Source of the DNA: DASXKD01 sp963707905
GTDB lineage: Bacteria > Actinomycetota > Actinomycetes > Streptosporangiales > Streptosporangiaceae
Direction: 5' to 3'
Assembly (NCBI GenBank): GCA_963707905.1
Contig: CAVPSA010000024.1
Location: forward strand, 1 to 64,000
DNA: 64,000 bases
Below the pieces are notes generated by a model. The model had not been told where the DNA came from. It did no database searches and saw nothing but the letters and a program-made list of their open reading frames with translations. Below are positions 53,757 to 62,708 of this stretch, piece by piece. Made by a program: the position numbers and the translations under genes. Every line of letters starts with the position of its first letter. Position 1 is the first letter of the stretch.

Positions 53757-53784
53757 AGATGCCGGGTCCTGCCGTTGTGTGACA
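53757..53784 (-). promoter_or_regulatory. ECF41-type promoter of the sigma gene
   Basis: On the minus strand TGTCACA (53784-53778), 16-bp spacer, CATCT (53761-53757), then AGTG. The -10 ends 36 nt before the ATG at 53720. The -35 equals the known ECF41 TGTCACA. Confidence 0.75.
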
Positions 53785-53912
53785 TCGAGACGGTAGCCAG
53801 TCCTTGTTGCCCGGCCCCGAATGACGTGACGGCCAGGCAGCGTGGTGAGCAGCGGTGCGTCGTAAATCAACGAGGTGGCTACCTGATTGTGGCGCGCGTC
53901 ACCTAACCGCCC

Positions 53913-53940
53913 TGTCACAAGGACCGGCTCGGCGGCATCT
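53913..53940 (+). promoter_or_regulatory. ECF41-type promoter of the AhpD-like gene
   Basis: TGTCACA (53913-53919), 16-bp spacer, CATCT (53936-53940), then CGTG; 40 nt before the ATG at 53981. Same architecture as the site before the sigma gene. Confidence 0.78.
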
Positions 53941-53980
53941 CGTGTTCGTTCAGTGCAACACCACGAGTGAGGACGAAGTC

Positions 53981-54466
53981 ATGGAACCCCGGTTCAACAT
54001 GTTCGACAACGAGATCGCCGTCAAGTTCGCCAAGAGGTTCGCCAGCACCAGCCTGGTAATCGCCCAATCGCCGCTGCCGAAGTCCACGCAGGAGCTGGTG
54101 GCGCTGCGCGCCAGCCAGATCAACGGCTGCGGTTGGTGCATCGACATCCACACCAAGGACGCCGCAGCCGCCGGTGAAACCGCGGTCCGGCTCAACCTGG
54201 TCGCCGCCTGGCGCGAGGCCACCGTGTTCACCGACGCCGAGCGGGCCGCGCTGGCGCTCGCCGAAGAGGGCACCCGGCTCGCCGACGCCCACCACGGCGT
54301 ATCAGACGAGACCTGGGCCCAGGTACGCAAGCACTACGACGACGACCAGATCGCCGCGCTGGTCCCCCTGATCGCCATGATCAACGCGGCCAACCGGCTC
54401 GCCGTGATCGTGCACCAGCAGGGAGGCTCCTACGAGCCCGGCATGTTCGCCAGCTGGGCGAGCTGA
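53981..54466 (+). CDS. Carboxymuconolactone-decarboxylase/AhpD-like protein
   Basis: 161 residues. RASQINGCGWCIDIHTKDAA (about 43-62) has the CxxC and downstream His of AhpD-type redox proteins; TDAERAALALAEEGTRL follows. Such proteins reduce peroxides or act as peroxidase partners, and are the standard target of ECF41 sigma factors. GAGGACG lies before ATG 53981. Confidence 0.9.
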   Translation: MEPRFNMFDNEIAVKFAKRFASTSLVIAQSPLPKSTQELVALRASQINGCGWCIDIHTKDAAAAGETAVRLNLVAAWREATVFTDAERAALALAEEGTRLADAHHGVSDETWAQVRKHYDDDQIAALVPLIAMINAANRLAVIVHQQGGSYEPGMFASWAS

Positions 54467-54523
54467 CCGGCAGGCGATGAGCAGCAGCTCGGGACCAGCA
54501 GGCCGGGTGTGCTGGAGGCCGCC

Positions 54524-56560
54524 TCAGGTCACCTTGACTATCGTCGAGGCCGTGTTGTTCGCCGTGATCGGGTCATAGGTGGCCGCCTTGGCCTTCACCG
54601 TGTCGGACACCTTGGTGTTTGCCTTGGCGTGCAGCTTTACCACGAAGGTGAACGCCTGCGACGACGAGGCAGGCATCGTGCCCAGCGAGCAGACGATCTT
54701 GCCGGTGTAGCCCGCCGGAGGAGTTGTGCAGCTTGCCCCGGAACTGCTGACGAAGCTCGCGCTGGGCGGCAGGGCGTCGCTGACGATCACCTTGGCGGCC
54801 GTGGTCGGGCCGAAGTTGTCGGCGACCACGCTGTAGGTGACGGCCGATCCCGGCGCCACCTTGTGGGAGGACGGCATGATGAACACCGCGATGTCCGCCG
54901 ACGGCGAGCCGTTGCCGCCCAGCAGGACCTGTTGCGGGCTGGTCGCGGCGTCGTCGTTGACGATCAGGGTGGCGCTTCGTGGGCCGGCCGCGGTCGGCGC
55001 GAAGTACACGTCGGCGGTGCAGGACGTGCCCGCCGCGAGGGTGAAGGGTGCTGCGGGGCAGCTTCCCCCGACGAGGTCGAAATCGGACGGGTCGGCGCCG
55101 CCGAAGGAGTACCCGGTGACATCCAGGCTTGCGCTGCCCGTGCTCTTGACCGTGACCGCGTGCACGGCTCCAGAGTTGCCCACGGGGACGGTGCCGAAGT
55201 CGATGTTGTCCGGCGCCACGGCGGCGGCGATTTGGGCGCCCACTCCGGTGAGGGTGACGGCCTGGGTGGGCGGGCTGGCATTATCTGTCACCGTCAGGGT
55301 GGCGCTGCGGGGGCCGGCCCCGCCCGGGGTGAAGGTGATCTGCAACCCGCAGCTCGTGCCCGCGGGGACCGTGGGGCTCACACAGCCTGAGGTCAGCCCG
55401 GTGACCTGAAAGTCGCCAGGGTCAGCTCCGGTGAGCTGGGCGTTGGTCAGATTCAGCGTGTCAGTGCCCGGGTTGGACACCGTCAGCACCTCCTGATCGG
55501 AGGAACCTAGGCTGACCGTCCCGAAGTCCACCGGATCGGGGCTGAGGACCGCCTCCGCCTGGTTTCCGGCCCCGGTGAGCTGGAGGGTCTGCGGTGAGTC
55601 CGGGGCGTTGTCGGTAAGCACCAGGGAACTGTTGTCGGTCCCACCGGCGCTGGGGGTGAAGTCCACGTTGATCGAGCAGGTGTCACCGGCAGCGATCGAC
55701 TTGCCCACACAGGTGTCCGACGGCGCGGAATAGTCACCGGCGGCGTCGATCTGGTTGATGGCCAGCGGCCCGGTGCCGGTGTTCGTCACGATCTCGGTGA
55801 GCTGCGTGGTCGACCCGATCGGCTGGCTGCCGAAGGCGAGCGGGCTCTGCCCGAACGAGACCGCCGGTGCCGCGGCGGTGTACCAGAAGTCGCCCTGCAC
55901 CGACGAACTCGTCGACACCCCGGTGGTGTGCGGGGTGTTGTTGAAGTAGTCGTTCGCCGGTGTCCACGTCGTGCCGCCGTCGGTGGAGACCTCGATGATC
56001 AGATTGACCGAGAAATCCCCGGTCACGGGAAGCACACCGCCAGCGCTCGGGTCCACCGTCAGGCCGGTCAGGCTGCCCGGGTCCGTGAACGACGACGGCC
56101 CCGTCGCCGTCGTCACCTGCAGCCGGACCGGGTAGCTGGGCGTGCTGCCGTCCAGGTTCGGGAACTCAGCGGATCCGGTGAAGTTGAGTATCCCGCCGCT
56201 CAGGCTGGAGGTCGCCGGGTCGAAGGCGAGCGTCGCCGTGTCGAGCCCGAAGGAAAAGGTGGCCGGGAACGTCGGGTACCCAAGACCCCACACCATCTGG
56301 TCGAACTGGGTGGGATCAACGCCCGTGTAGGACCACGTGATCCCGCCAGACTTGCCGATCTCACCTCCCGTCGGGGTGCCGGTCGATGTCCACGTCCCCG
56401 AGCCCGGTGCAGGAAACACCGGGCCGATGGTCGTTGTATCCGCCGCAGCACGCGCAGCGCTCGCCGTCACGACGGCCGCAAGGACGAGCCCGGCCAGGCT
56501 CACCAGCCGCGCACCCGCGCCGATCATGACCACCCGGGTTCCGAATTGCGTCATTGCCAT
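54524..56560 (-). CDS. Secreted protein with choice-of-anchor-D and DUF11 domains
   Basis: 678 residues. Signal peptide (LVSLAGLVLAAVVTASAARA, cleavage near 40), an N-terminal beta domain (about 45-235), then three ASH-like immunoglobulin repeats, each with the pattern VDFGTVxxG ... CxxxxxFTPxxxGxxxATLxxxD: starting near 243 (FGQSPLAFGSQPIG), 350 (PDPVDFGTVSLG) and 455 (PDNIDFGTVPVG). A DUF11 domain (about 570-678, KVIVSDALPPSASFVSSSGA) ends the protein. No LPxTG anchor, so released or loosely bound. Likely structural or adhesive. Confidence 0.8.
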   Translation of the reverse strand: MAMTQFGTRVVMIGAGARLVSLAGLVLAAVVTASAARAAADTTTIGPVFPAPGSGTWTSTGTPTGGEIGKSGGITWSYTGVDPTQFDQMVWGLGYPTFPATFSFGLDTATLAFDPATSSLSGGILNFTGSAEFPNLDGSTPSYPVRLQVTTATGPSSFTDPGSLTGLTVDPSAGGVLPVTGDFSVNLIIEVSTDGGTTWTPANDYFNNTPHTTGVSTSSSVQGDFWYTAAAPAVSFGQSPLAFGSQPIGSTTQLTEIVTNTGTGPLAINQIDAAGDYSAPSDTCVGKSIAAGDTCSINVDFTPSAGGTDNSSLVLTDNAPDSPQTLQLTGAGNQAEAVLSPDPVDFGTVSLGSSDQEVLTVSNPGTDTLNLTNAQLTGADPGDFQVTGLTSGCVSPTVPAGTSCGLQITFTPGGAGPRSATLTVTDNASPPTQAVTLTGVGAQIAAAVAPDNIDFGTVPVGNSGAVHAVTVKSTGSASLDVTGYSFGGADPSDFDLVGGSCPAAPFTLAAGTSCTADVYFAPTAAGPRSATLIVNDDAATSPQQVLLGGNGSPSADIAVFIMPSSHKVAPGSAVTYSVVADNFGPTTAAKVIVSDALPPSASFVSSSGASCTTPPAGYTGKIVCSLGTMPASSSQAFTFVVKLHAKANTKVSDTVKAKAATYDPITANNTASTIVKVT

Positions 56561-56664
56561 CTCCCTCCCCGGTCAATGGCTTCGCGACGTCGGCGACCGG
56601 ACACACCCGCCAGCTTGGCCCGCACAGCGTTACGACGGCCACAATAGGAACTGCGGGCACAGGT

Positions 56665-56688
56665 AACATCGGGGAACACCCCGATGTT
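56665..56688. other. Hairpin in the 56561-56770 gap
   Basis: AACATCGGGG, loop AACA, CCCCGATGTT: a perfect 10-bp stem. A related half, AGCATCGGGGAA, recurs at about 57098-57109. Could be an operator upstream of the secreted-protein gene (start 56560) or a terminator of the small minus-strand gene. Confidence 0.45.
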
Positions 56689-56770
56689 TAAGCTCGCCCA
56701 GAAGTGACCAGCAGGCGGCCTGCGGACCGTATTTAAGCGGTGTATTGACCGCGCTTATGGCCGGCGCGGT

Positions 56771-56998
56771 TTACCCGGTCTCGTCCGCGTCGTCCCGGAG
56801 GGTGTTGATCGCGCTCATCAGGTCGATCCAGCCGTGGAAAGCTACCGTGTGCGGGCCGCCGCTGATGCCCACGGTCCCGCTCAGGGGATCGCCGTGGGAA
56901 ACGGACAATTCCAAGACCAAGGGGAACGTCTCCGGGACGGGCCCAGCTCCGGCGCCGTCTGCCTGCGGGCTTGATCTCACAGCCAGCCCTCTCCGCAT
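56771..56998 (-). CDS. Small hypothetical protein
   Basis: About 75 residues: PLVLELSVSHGDPLSGTVGI, SGGPHTVAFHGWIDLMSAIN, TLRDDADETG. The last part (F-x-GW-x-[ED]L-x-x-A-[IL]-x-x-L-R) is a pattern seen in short actinobacterial proteins of unknown function. ATG at 56998 is a guess; the frame is open further up to 57076. Confidence 0.55.
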   Translation of the reverse strand: MRRGLAVRSSPQADGAGAGPVPETFPLVLELSVSHGDPLSGTVGISGGPHTVAFHGWIDLMSAINTLRDDADETG

Positions 56999-57116
56999 GA
57001 CCTGGCCAAAGGGCCCTTTATGAACTGGCCAAGGGGCTCTTTCGTTGTCAGCACGATCAGGAGTCACTGCGCACACTGTTGCATGGTGCCGCGGTCGTTA
57101 GCATCGGGGAAGTCAC

Positions 57117-59924
57117 CTAACCTCTTGCGGCCGGTTGCTGGCCGCGGGCCGCGGCGTTCGCAATCAGTTCGTGGCGGGAGCGGACGCCGAGCTTGGCATA
57201 GATCCGCTCAAGGTGTGTCTCTATGGTGCGGACGGACACCGACAACTGGCGGGCGATCTGCGGGTTGCTGGCTCCGGTGGCGGCCAGGGCCGCCACCCGG
57301 GATTCCTGCGCGGTGAGCCCGGAAGCTGCCGACGGCTGCCGCCGCCGCCCGCCTGCCACGCGCAGCTCCGCGTGTGCCAGCCCGGCCAGCCACCCGGCCT
57401 GGGCGTCCTCGGCCACTTGGATCGCCTGGGCCAGTGCCCGCCGCGCCTGGGCCGGCTGGCCGTAACGGCGCAGGAATGCGCCGTAGTCCAGCAGCGTCTC
57501 GGCGTGCTCGACCGGCAGGTCCACTTGCTTGTGCAGGGCCAGGGCATCGCTGAAGTGATGGTGGGCCGCATCGCGGTCGCCGCCAACCTCGGCCAGGCGG
57601 GCACGCCCGGTGACGACGACGATCTTGGGAAACCGGCACGGCAACCGCTGCGCGGCATCGTCTACCCAAGCCAGGACCCGTTCGGCGTCGCCGGTGCGGC
57701 CGGCCGCGAGGTAGGCGCTGATCGCGTGCCGCGACCAGGGGGGCAGGCACGGTTCGCCGATCCCCATCCGGTCCACGGTGGCCTCAAGCCGGGTGTAGTA
57801 CTCGCAGGCCTCGGCGGCCGCGCCGTCACGCAACCTGCGGTGGCCCAGCACATCCCAGGCAAACAGTTGCGCGTTCAGCTCGCCCCGTGCCAGGGCGGTG
57901 GCTTCGGCCCGCTGGACCCAGTGGGCGCTGTCGTCCAGGTCGCCACGGTAGAGCTGAATGTAGGCGCGGCCCACGGCAGCGTATGCCTCCATCAGCGGTA
58001 CCAGGTCCAGCAGCGCCACGGCGACGTTGATCGCCGTCAGTGCCTCATCGAAGCGGCCCATCCGGGTCAGTGTGTAACTGTGGCCGACCGCCAATGTGGC
58101 GACACCTTCTGGAGCGGAGGCCTGCTCCGCCGCAGCGCGGGCGGCCGTGAAGGCGCGGTCGGCCTCGGCGAACCGTTCCATCAGGCAGGCGCAATAGGCG
58201 AAACTGTTGTTCGGGCCCCAGCCGCCTCCCGCGCCGGTAGCGGTATTGCCCGGCCCGGTCCGCTGGCCGGGTGCCCGCCAGGGGGCGGCCGCCTCCGCGG
58301 CTGCCATTCCCGCCGGGTCTCCGCATAGTACGGCGAGTTCCCCCCACGTCGCGTCCGCTCTGGTCCGCAGTTCCGGGCCGAGTGGCCTGGCCAGGCCCCG
58401 GGCCCGGCTGGCCAGCGAAAGCGCGGCCGCCGACCCGGCGGACAGCCAGCAGCAGAACGCCGCATCCAGCAGCACCTCCACCGCCGTCGCCTGGTCGCCG
58501 TCGCGGGCCAAGGCGGCGGCTTGGTCGAAGGCTGCCGCAGAACTGTCGTGGTCGCCGGTCATGGCCAGCGCCCGGCCCAGCATCCACAAAGCCTCGGTCC
58601 GCGCGCTCAGCGAGACCGTGGCCGTGCCCACCAGGCGCTGGTAGGCCGCCACGGCTCGTGCTACGCCACCGCTGGCCAGCCACGCCTCGGCCTGGGCGAG
58701 CAGCAGGCTGATGCTGGCTCTGTCACCGGCCATTGCCACCGCGGCGTCCAGCCAGCCGACAGCGGTGGCCAGCGCCCCAGCCCGGCGGGCCGCCCGGCCC
58801 GCCCGTTCCAGCACCGCCACCGCTTCTGCATCCCCGGCCAGGTTCGCCCGGACCGCGTGCTCGGCCGCGACCGCGTCCATGCCGCGGGCAACGAAGGCGG
58901 CGAACGCCCGGGCGTGCAGGCGGGCGCGAGCCGCGGCACCCAGATCGTCATACAGCGCCTGCCGGAACAGCGGATGGATGAACGTGGCATCCGGCCCCGG
59001 TCCCTGCTCGATCAGCCCGCAGTGACCTAGCGACTCAAGCGCGGCATCAATCTCCGTGCCATGAAGGCCCGCCACCTGCGCGGCCACCTCCGGCACGAAC
59101 CGGGTGCCCAGCACCGCCGCGGCCCGTGCGCACCGCATGCCGGCCACCGGCAGCCCAGCGAACCGGGCCAGCAGCAGGCCCTCCCCGACCGCGCCCCGGC
59201 CGGCATGGGCCGCGTCCGGCACCGTCTCCCCCCTGCCGATCGCCACAGCTACCTGCTCTAGCAGCAGCGGGTTTCCCGCGCACAACTTAAAAGCCCGCCG
59301 CCGCACCGCTACCGGGACCGGCCGGCCGATCTGGGCCTCCAGCAGCGCCGCGGCCCCGGCAACCGTCAGCGGGGCCAGCCGCTCAATCCGCGCGCAGCCC
59401 TCCTGAGCCAGGCCCGCCGCGGCTTCCAGTGCCGCCGCCGGCCACGGCCGCAAACTGGCCAGCAGCCCCGCCCGCAGCAACGACATCCGGCGGCACAAGA
59501 ACACCGCCAAGGCGAGTGAGTCAGCATCAGCCCAATGCAGGTCATCGACCACCAGTACGACCGGCGCGCCGTCGCGGCGCTCCAGCCAGCGCAGCACCCC
59601 GAAGAACCGGGCTGCGCGGTCATCGCCGCGGGCAAAGCCCGGCTCGTCTTCGCGGAGCAAACCCCGCCCGCCGGCACCATCCAGTCCCTGGATCAGCACG
59701 CCGAACGGAACCGCGCTTTCCATCGGATGCCCACGGCCAAAGCCCACCCGCAGCCCGGCCGCCGCGGCCAGGTCACGGCCGCGTCCCAGCACGGCGGTCT
59801 TGCCCAGGCCGGCTTCACCGACCACGAAGAGCGCCCCGCCCTGCCCGCCGCGTACCGCCTCGACCAGCCCGGCGACAGCCTTGGTGACCCCGTCGCGCTC
59901 CAGCAGCCCGCCGCTGACCGTCAT
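57117..59924 (-). CDS. LuxR-family LAL regulator with AAA ATPase
   Basis: 935 residues. Walker A GEAGLGKTAVL (about 35-45), Walker B VVLVVDDLHWADADSLALAV (about 123), long helical TPR-like middle, C-terminal LuxR helix-turn-helix LTAQESRVAALAATGASNPQ then VSVRTIETHLERIYAKLGVR. A large ATP-binding LuxR (LAL) activator, commonly of antibiotic or sugar genes. ATG at 59924 is set where the conserved part begins. No evident target; the flanking genes are a small hypothetical and the adenylate-kinase relic. Confidence 0.9.
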   Translation of the reverse strand: MTVSGGLLERDGVTKAVAGLVEAVRGGQGGALFVVGEAGLGKTAVLGRGRDLAAAAGLRVGFGRGHPMESAVPFGVLIQGLDGAGGRGLLREDEPGFARGDDRAARFFGVLRWLERRDGAPVVLVVDDLHWADADSLALAVFLCRRMSLLRAGLLASLRPWPAAALEAAAGLAQEGCARIERLAPLTVAGAAALLEAQIGRPVPVAVRRRAFKLCAGNPLLLEQVAVAIGRGETVPDAAHAGRGAVGEGLLLARFAGLPVAGMRCARAAAVLGTRFVPEVAAQVAGLHGTEIDAALESLGHCGLIEQGPGPDATFIHPLFRQALYDDLGAAARARLHARAFAAFVARGMDAVAAEHAVRANLAGDAEAVAVLERAGRAARRAGALATAVGWLDAAVAMAGDRASISLLLAQAEAWLASGGVARAVAAYQRLVGTATVSLSARTEALWMLGRALAMTGDHDSSAAAFDQAAALARDGDQATAVEVLLDAAFCCWLSAGSAAALSLASRARGLARPLGPELRTRADATWGELAVLCGDPAGMAAAEAAAPWRAPGQRTGPGNTATGAGGGWGPNNSFAYCACLMERFAEADRAFTAARAAAEQASAPEGVATLAVGHSYTLTRMGRFDEALTAINVAVALLDLVPLMEAYAAVGRAYIQLYRGDLDDSAHWVQRAEATALARGELNAQLFAWDVLGHRRLRDGAAAEACEYYTRLEATVDRMGIGEPCLPPWSRHAISAYLAAGRTGDAERVLAWVDDAAQRLPCRFPKIVVVTGRARLAEVGGDRDAAHHHFSDALALHKQVDLPVEHAETLLDYGAFLRRYGQPAQARRALAQAIQVAEDAQAGWLAGLAHAELRVAGGRRRQPSAASGLTAQESRVAALAATGASNPQIARQLSVSVRTIETHLERIYAKLGVRSRHELIANAAARGQQPAARG

Positions 59925-60056
59925 CACATGCCTTCGCCGCAGGAAGAACGCCAAACAAGCCAAACCTTATTGCCCCAGTCCGGCCATGAACAGATCGCGG
60001 CAGTACGGGGGCGCGCGGTGCGTTCGCCTGACGTTCATCGTGATCCCTGGGGATGG

Positions 60057-60425
60057 TCAGGGTAATGGCGGCAGGTGCGGGCCGGTTATGCCCGGGTGAC
60101 CCGGAAGCGGCACGCCGAGCCGGGCCGCGAGTTCCGCCGCGGCGGTGGCCTGCGGGAGGGTCCGCGGGAAGCCGTCCAGGATGTAGCCGCCGCGGGCGGC
60201 CGCCTCGACGACGGCCGGGGTCAGCACGTCGAGCACGATCTGGTCGGCGACGAGATCACCGCGGGCCTGGTGGGCCGCGATCTCGTGGCCCAGCCTGCCC
60301 CCGGCGTGGGCTTCGGCCCGCAGCAGGTCGCCTGCGGCGATGTGCCGCACCCGGTACCTGGCTGCCAGCCGCTGGCCCTGCGTGCCTTTACCCGCGCCCG
60401 GGGGAGCGAGCAGCAGCAGCCTCAC
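60057..60425 (-). pseudogene. adk: Adenylate kinase, truncated after the NMP-binding part
   Basis: 122 residues from GTG 60425. P-loop LLAPPGAGKGTQGQRLAARY, GDLLRAEAHAGGRLGHEI and DGFPRTLPQATAAAELAARL match adenylate kinase residues 1-110, but the LID and C-terminal Arg-rich half (R-x-DD, about 95 residues) are absent. It starts within the stop of the acyl-CoA ligase gene (GTGA). It cannot phosphorylate AMP in the normal way; it may be a dead end of a gene duplication, since the essential adk is expected elsewhere. Confidence 0.75.
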
Positions 60426-61927
60426 GGGACGGCTAGGTCGGCCGGGATGACGATATCCCGCTTTTGGATCTTGCCGGTGGCGCCCTTGGGCAAGGCGTCG
60501 GCAATCCACACGTGCCGCGGATACTTGTAGGCCGCCACCTGGCCTTTCACGTAGTCTCGCAGTTCCTCGGCACTGATGACGGCACCCGGCTTGAGGACCA
60601 CCGCGGCACCGACCTCCTCGCCCAGGGCCGGGTGCGGCAGGCCGATCACGGCGGCTTCTGCGATCGCGGGATGCTCGTAGAGCACTTCCTCGATCTCCCG
60701 CGGGTAGACGTTGTAGCCGCCACGAATGATCAGGTCTTTCTTCCGGTCCACGATGTAGAAGTAGCCGTCCTCGTCGACGCGGGCCAGGTCGCCGCTGTGG
60801 AACCAGCCGTCGTGGATCGCCTCGGCGGTGGCCTCGGGGCGTTGCCAGTAGCCCTTCATCACGTTCGGCCCGCGGATGACGATCTCGCCCACCTCACCCT
60901 GCGGGACCTCGTGGTCTTCGCGGTCCACGACACGCATCTGGACGTCCCGGATGGGCGTGCCGATCGAACCGGGCTTGCGCTCGCGGCCGGGGTGGTTGAA
61001 CGAGGCTACCGGCGAGGTTTCGGACAGGCCGTATCCCTCCAGCACCGGGACACCGAACGCCTCCTCGAACCCGCGCAGCACCTGGACCGGCAGCGCCGCG
61101 CCGCCGGAGATGCACATCCGCAGTGCGGACACGTCGTAGTCCGCCCGGTCAGACTGGTGCAGCAGCGCGACGTACATGGTCGGCACGCCTTCGAAGACGG
61201 TGACCCGGTGATCGGCGATGATCCTCAGGGCGTGCTCGGCGCTGAACCGTGGCAGCAGGGTCAGGCACGCCCCGGACGCCACCGCCACGTTGAGCGCGAC
61301 TGTCTGCCCGAACACGTGGAACAGCGGAAGCCCGCCGAATATGACATCGCCGGGGCGCGCGCGGACGATGTCGGTGCGCGCCACCTCGGTGTTACTGATG
61401 AGGTTGCCGTGGGTGAGTTCGGCGCCTTTCGGGTGGCCGGTCGTGCCGGATGTGTAGAGGATCACCGCGGTGTCCTCGTTGTCCCTGCCCACGACCTGGT
61501 CGTCCGGGGCGGCCGAGGCCAGCAGATCGGGGAAGCTGGCCCCGTCCACGACGATCAGTTCGGCCCCGGCCTGCTCCGCGCCGCCGCGTGCCTGGTCCGC
61601 GAACGCATGCCAGGCGAAGAGCTGCCCGGCCCCGGAGTCGCCGAGGTAGTAGGCAACCTCCCGCGCCTTGAGCAGGGGATTCATTGGGACGACCACGCCG
61701 CCGGCCCGGAGCACGCCGTAGTACACCACGGGGACCTCGGCGACATTGGGCATCATGATGCCGACCCGGTCGCCGGGCGCCAGACCGCGCTGGTGCAGCA
61801 ACCCGGCGACCCGGGCGCTCGCCTCGTCCAGCGCCCGGTACGTCATCGCCGCGTTGTCCACCCGCACGGCCACCCGCCCGGCACCGGCGCGGGTCGTGTC
61901 CGTCAGGTTCCTCGCCAGGTTCGTCAC
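60422..61927 (-). CDS. Long-chain acyl-CoA ligase (FadD-like)
   Basis: 501 residues. ATP/AMP motif ILYTSGTTGHPKGAELTHGN (about 155-174), FEGVPTMYVALLHQ, GYGLSETSPVASFNH, GWFHSGDLARVDEDGYFYIV and the catalytic Lys in LPKGATGKIQKRDI. An adenylate-forming enzyme that activates carboxylic (fatty) acids to CoA thioesters. GTG at 61927 fits the start of conservation. Upstream and divergent from pyrophosphatase, which would remove its PPi product. Confidence 0.92.
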   Translation of the reverse strand: MTNLARNLTDTTRAGAGRVAVRVDNAAMTYRALDEASARVAGLLHQRGLAPGDRVGIMMPNVAEVPVVYYGVLRAGGVVVPMNPLLKAREVAYYLGDSGAGQLFAWHAFADQARGGAEQAGAELIVVDGASFPDLLASAAPDDQVVGRDNEDTAVILYTSGTTGHPKGAELTHGNLISNTEVARTDIVRARPGDVIFGGLPLFHVFGQTVALNVAVASGACLTLLPRFSAEHALRIIADHRVTVFEGVPTMYVALLHQSDRADYDVSALRMCISGGAALPVQVLRGFEEAFGVPVLEGYGLSETSPVASFNHPGRERKPGSIGTPIRDVQMRVVDREDHEVPQGEVGEIVIRGPNVMKGYWQRPEATAEAIHDGWFHSGDLARVDEDGYFYIVDRKKDLIIRGGYNVYPREIEEVLYEHPAIAEAAVIGLPHPALGEEVGAAVVLKPGAVISAEELRDYVKGQVAAYKYPRHVWIADALPKGATGKIQKRDIVIPADLAVP

Positions 61928-62159
61928 GCTGCCATTGTCCGGCCGCAGGCCCGGGCGGTCGTCGGTCCCAGGTATCAAGCCTGTCCCGAAGCGTTGGTAC
62001 GGCGGAACAACCGTTGTGCCGGTGGCCCGAGTAAACGGCCCATCCTCGTGTTGCCGGCACGTTATCGCCGGGATTGCCGCGGCCTAGCGTCATGGATCAC
62101 ACCGCGAAAGGGGCCGATATGGAGACCATCCAACGCTGCGCGCCGCGGGGCTGAGCACT

Positions 62160-62654
62160 GTGGAGTTCGATGTCCTGATCGAGATCCCGCGGGGCAGCCG
62201 GAACAAGTACGAGGTCGACCACACCAGCGGCCTGATCCGCCTGGACCGGACGCTGTTCACCGCGACCCAGTACCCGGCCGACTACGGCTTCGTGCCGGAC
62301 ACGCTGGGCGAAGACGGCGATCCGCTCGACGCGCTTGTGCTGGTGCTTGAGCCCACGTTTCCCGGCTGCCTGATCCGCAGCCGCCCGATCGGCATGTTCC
62401 GGATGACTGACGAGAAAGGCGGCGACGACAAGATCCTCTGCGTGCCCGCCGGTGACCCGCGCCAGGAACACCTGCATGACCTCCACCACCTACCCGAATT
62501 CGACCGGCTGGAGATCGAGCACTTCTTCTTGATCTACAAGGAACTGGAACCGGGCAAGAGCGTCGAGGGGGCGTCCTGGGCCGACCGCGCCGCCGCCGAA
62601 GCCGAGGTGGAAGCCTCCCGGCGCCGCCTGCGGGAGACCCAGGAGCCAGGCTGA
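62160..62654 (+). CDS. ppa: Inorganic pyrophosphatase (family I)
   Basis: 164 residues. VLIEIPRGSRNKYEVDHTSG, then the metal cluster DYGFVPDTLGEDGDPLDALV with the four Asp/Glu ligands, and HFFLIYKELEPGKSVEG. Hydrolyses PPi, driving adenylating reactions such as the divergent acyl-CoA ligase. Starts at GTG 62160 with a weak GGGG about 10 nt upstream. Confidence 0.95.
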   Translation: MEFDVLIEIPRGSRNKYEVDHTSGLIRLDRTLFTATQYPADYGFVPDTLGEDGDPLDALVLVLEPTFPGCLIRSRPIGMFRMTDEKGGDDKILCVPAGDPRQEHLHDLHHLPEFDRLEIEHFFLIYKELEPGKSVEGASWADRAAAEAEVEASRRRLRETQEPG

Positions 62655-62708
62655 CGCGGGACTGGCCAGGTTCGGCCGAGGCGCGCCGCCTGCCGCGGCA
62701 TCCGGTGC

